In this document: one piece after another, positions 62,307-64,000 of the stretch
Layout of the letters: each line of letters opens with the position of its first letter
Position numbering within the stretch: position 1 is the stretch's first letter
Assembly (NCBI GenBank): GCA_003298465.1
Contig: QNGA01000001.1
Span: 1,116,001-1,180,000, forward strand
Direction: 5' to 3'
From: a halophilic archaeon
Lineage (GTDB): Archaea > Halobacteriota > Halobacteria > Halobacteriales > Haladaptataceae
Length of the DNA: 64,000 nucleotides
Notes under the pieces: model-generated
The model's input: the letters and a program-made list of their open reading frames with translations, nothing else
The model's database searches: none
What the model was told of the DNA's origin: nothing
Program-made: the position numbers and the translations under genes

Positions 62307-62681
62307 ATGGGGGCCGAGGAGACGATTCGAGAGTACTACGAGGCGCTCCGGCGCGGCGAACCGCTGTACCCCTACTTCGCCGAACGCGACGACGCGACGA
62401 AGTTCGGCGTCGGCGAACGACTGTTCGGGTACGACGCCATCGCCGAGGGACTGCGAGAGCAGAGCCGGACGACGGACGACTGGACCGTGGAGAGTTCGGC
62501 CCTCCGGGTGGTCGAACGCGACGACGTGGCGCGGTTCACGGACGACGTGGCGCTGTCGTGGACCGACGTGGAGGCGGACGAACGCCGTTCGTTCGACACG
62601 CGCTGGAGCGGGACGCTCGAACGACGCGACGGGGAGTGGCTGTTCACCAGCATGCACGTCAGCGCTCCGCACGAGCTATAG
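62307..62681 (+). CDS. SnoaL/NTF2-like fold protein
   Basis: The protein has 124 residues from ATG 62307 (MGAEETIREYYEALRRGEPL). YPYFAERDDATKFGVGERLF, GYDAIAEGLREQSRTTDDW, and RWSGTLERRDGEWLFTSMHV follow the pattern of a cone-shaped NTF2/SnoaL fold, used by many enzymes and binding proteins. TATA-like CTTTAAG supports this start. The next gene starts directly after its stop. Confidence 0.85.
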   Translation: MGAEETIREYYEALRRGEPLYPYFAERDDATKFGVGERLFGYDAIAEGLREQSRTTDDWTVESSALRVVERDDVARFTDDVALSWTDVEADERRSFDTRWSGTLERRDGEWLFTSMHVSAPHEL

Positions 62682-62879
62682 ATGGTCGGACCGATCAGCG
62701 AGGAGGAGCGCACGGAGGCGATGACGCGCCTGAAGGTGGGCATCGTCGGCCTGGTCGCCGCGTCGGGTGCGCTCGTCGCCCTCCACGGCGGTGCCGGACC
62801 GCTCGGCATCGCCGCCGCGCTCGTCCTCGGACTGGTCGTCGGGGCGGCGCTGACGTGGTACATCGGCTGGATACTGTAG
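62682..62879 (+). CDS. 65-residue membrane protein coupled to the SnoaL-like gene
   Basis: The protein begins MVGPISEEERTEAMTRLKVG and has two hydrophobic helices (about 18-36 and 39-62). The ATG is immediately after the stop of the SnoaL-like gene, so it is translationally coupled. I recall similar two-helix proteins in haloarchaea, with no known function. Confidence 0.75.
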   Translation: MVGPISEEERTEAMTRLKVGIVGLVAASGALVALHGGAGPLGIAAALVLGLVVGAALTWYIGWIL

Positions 62880-62923
62880 CGACGGCCGCGGCCTTTTCGT
62901 ATCCCGTCTTCGACCGTACGAAC

Positions 62924-63928
62924 GTGACGGACGCGCTCAGCGACCGACTGGACGACGTCCCCGACGCTCGCGTCGTGGCGTTCCCCGACGGCAGCGTCGA
63001 CACCTACTACCGGGTGCGTGCCGGCGCCGGGGGCTACCTGGATTCGCGGGAACGGTTCGGTGCTGCCGTCGGCGACGGCAGCGCCACGTCGTTCTCGCTC
63101 GACCGTCAGGACCGGGAGTCGGGGGGGCAGGCGGTCAACATGGCGAAGCAGGCCCACGCGCTCGACGCTCGCGTCTCCCTGTTCGGCCACCTGGACGACC
63201 CGGCGTTCGACGACCTGCCCTTCGACGCCGCGTCGATGGGCGACCCCGCCGACGTCTCGGTGCTGTCGTTCGAGGACGAGAGCGTCGTGCTCGCCGAGCG
63301 GCCGTCCGAGACGAGCGACTGGTCGCTGGCCGACCTCCGGGCGACGGCCGGCGGCCTCGACGCCGTCTTGGACGCCGACGCCGTCTGCTGTGGCAACTGG
63401 GTGTCGTTCCCCGGGCTGACCGACGCGCTCGCCGAACTGGGTTCGCTCGACGCCGACGGCGTCTTCGTCCTCGACCCGGGCGACCTCACGAACGCCGACG
63501 GCGACGCGCTCGCGGCCCTCTGGGACGCCCTCGCGGACCTCGAAGCCGCCTTCGACGTAGTGGTGAGCGTCGATCCGGACGAGGCGTCGGCGCTTTCGGC
63601 GGCGTTCGACGCGGCAGACGGGGCGGACGGACTGGCAGACCTGCGAGCGCGCGCCGACCTCTCGGGCGTCGTCTCGCACGGCGAGGAGCAGGCCGTGGCG
63701 GCGACGCGCGACGGCGTCCGAACCGTCGAGAGCTACCGCGTCCGGAGCGCCGAACGGACGACCGGCGCCGGCGACCGCTTCTCGGCCGGCCTCGCCGTCG
63801 GACTCGGCGTCGGCTGGGAGTGGGAGGTGTCGCTCGCGCTCGCCAACGCGTGCGCGAGCTACTTCGTCGGGAACGTCGAAACCGGAGACCGCGAATCCCT
63901 GCGGGAGTTCGTCGCCGCGAGGCGATGA
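62924..63928 (+). CDS. PfkB (ribokinase) family carbohydrate kinase
   Basis: The protein has 334 residues from GTG 62924; upstream frame to 62558 belongs to other genes. The C-terminal signature RTTGAGDRFSAGLAVGLGVG has the catalytic Asp. GGQAVNMAKQAHALDARVSL in the N-terminal half is the substrate-binding part (GGxxxN). Length and plan are normal for PfkB, which phosphorylates sugars or nucleosides. TTTTCGTA lies about 25-32 bases before the GTG. Substrate unknown. Confidence 0.9.
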   Translation: MTDALSDRLDDVPDARVVAFPDGSVDTYYRVRAGAGGYLDSRERFGAAVGDGSATSFSLDRQDRESGGQAVNMAKQAHALDARVSLFGHLDDPAFDDLPFDAASMGDPADVSVLSFEDESVVLAERPSETSDWSLADLRATAGGLDAVLDADAVCCGNWVSFPGLTDALAELGSLDADGVFVLDPGDLTNADGDALAALWDALADLEAAFDVVVSVDPDEASALSAAFDAADGADGLADLRARADLSGVVSHGEEQAVAATRDGVRTVESYRVRSAERTTGAGDRFSAGLAVGLGVGWEWEVSLALANACASYFVGNVETGDRESLREFVAARR

Positions 63929-64000
63929 GAACCTCCTCCGGCCCCGACGGCGGGGGACGACCGAAACTGGTCGTCTTTCTCTCAACTAGCACCTTACTAT
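63929..64000. other. Right edge
   Basis: These 72 bases after the PfkB stop contain no complete feature. A minus-strand frame reaches in from the right but cannot be judged. Confidence 0.4.

Overview
The window is haloarchaeal chromosomal DNA (class Halobacteria). The GC content is very high, predicted proteins are rich in Asp/Glu, several exported proteins carry Tat (twin-arginine) signals, and many ATG/GTG starts lie about 25-34 bases downstream of a TATA-like box, as expected of leaderless haloarchaeal transcripts. Many small proteins belong to families seen only in Halobacteria (DUF7344, DUF7521, DUF5800, DUF5816, DUF7282). The genus cannot be fixed from the sequence alone. I see no insertion sequence, integrase, CRISPR array or rRNA.

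Layout. 0.5-4.1 kb: a membrane-anchored winged-helix protein, then two tandem paralogous Tat-exported beta-helix proteins with duplicated promoters. 4.3-12.6 kb: a cell-surface carbohydrate locus: a GT-C-like membrane protein, an alkaline-phosphatase-superfamily phosphodiesterase, a FemAB-like acyltransferase, a membrane hydrolase, a DUF1616 protein and a polysaccharide deacetylase, with an aberrant tRNA-like gene between. 12.7-14.5 kb: glmS. 15.1-20.6 kb: a chemotaxis group (cheW, HEAT-repeat protein, soluble transducer, cheF) plus a winged-helix/DUF7521 pair. 20.6-27.8 kb: glycerol catabolism (glpCBA facing glpK and a membrane protein). 27.9-35.7 kb: mixed small genes (cupredoxin, Nudix hydrolase, TspO, DUF309, DNA glycosylase). 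35.8-38.4 kb: an ATP-grasp/retropepsin-like fusion facing an AstE-like zinc carboxypeptidase. 38.5-42.0 kb: sdhCDBA. 42.1-47.3 kb: a second carbohydrate locus (GT-C-like protein, flippase, second phosphodiesterase). 47.6-63.9 kb: housekeeping and stress genes, including a hotdog thioesterase, tRNA-Leu(GAG), purF, rpl37e-LSm, an M42 peptidase, a Dna2-like nuclease-helicase, an MscS channel, UspA, a 5'-nucleotidase-like enzyme and a PfkB kinase.

How the parts fit. The two carbohydrate loci look like one co-regulated system. The element GCATAACAAAG (variants GCGTATAACAAAG and CCATAACAAAA) occurs eight times, always between genes. It precedes both GT-C-like proteins and both phosphodiesterases, and three or four copies extend to a second block (CCGG-GGTTT) at fixed spacing. 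This is the most likely undescribed system here. Second candidates are the ATP-grasp/protease fusion with its facing carboxypeptidase, which could add and remove amino-acid tags, and the tandem beta-helix genes, whose promoters are bracketed by paired TCAATGCTA boxes exactly 41 bp apart. glpCBA, glpK and sdhCDBA together would feed electrons from glycerol and succinate into the quinone pool.
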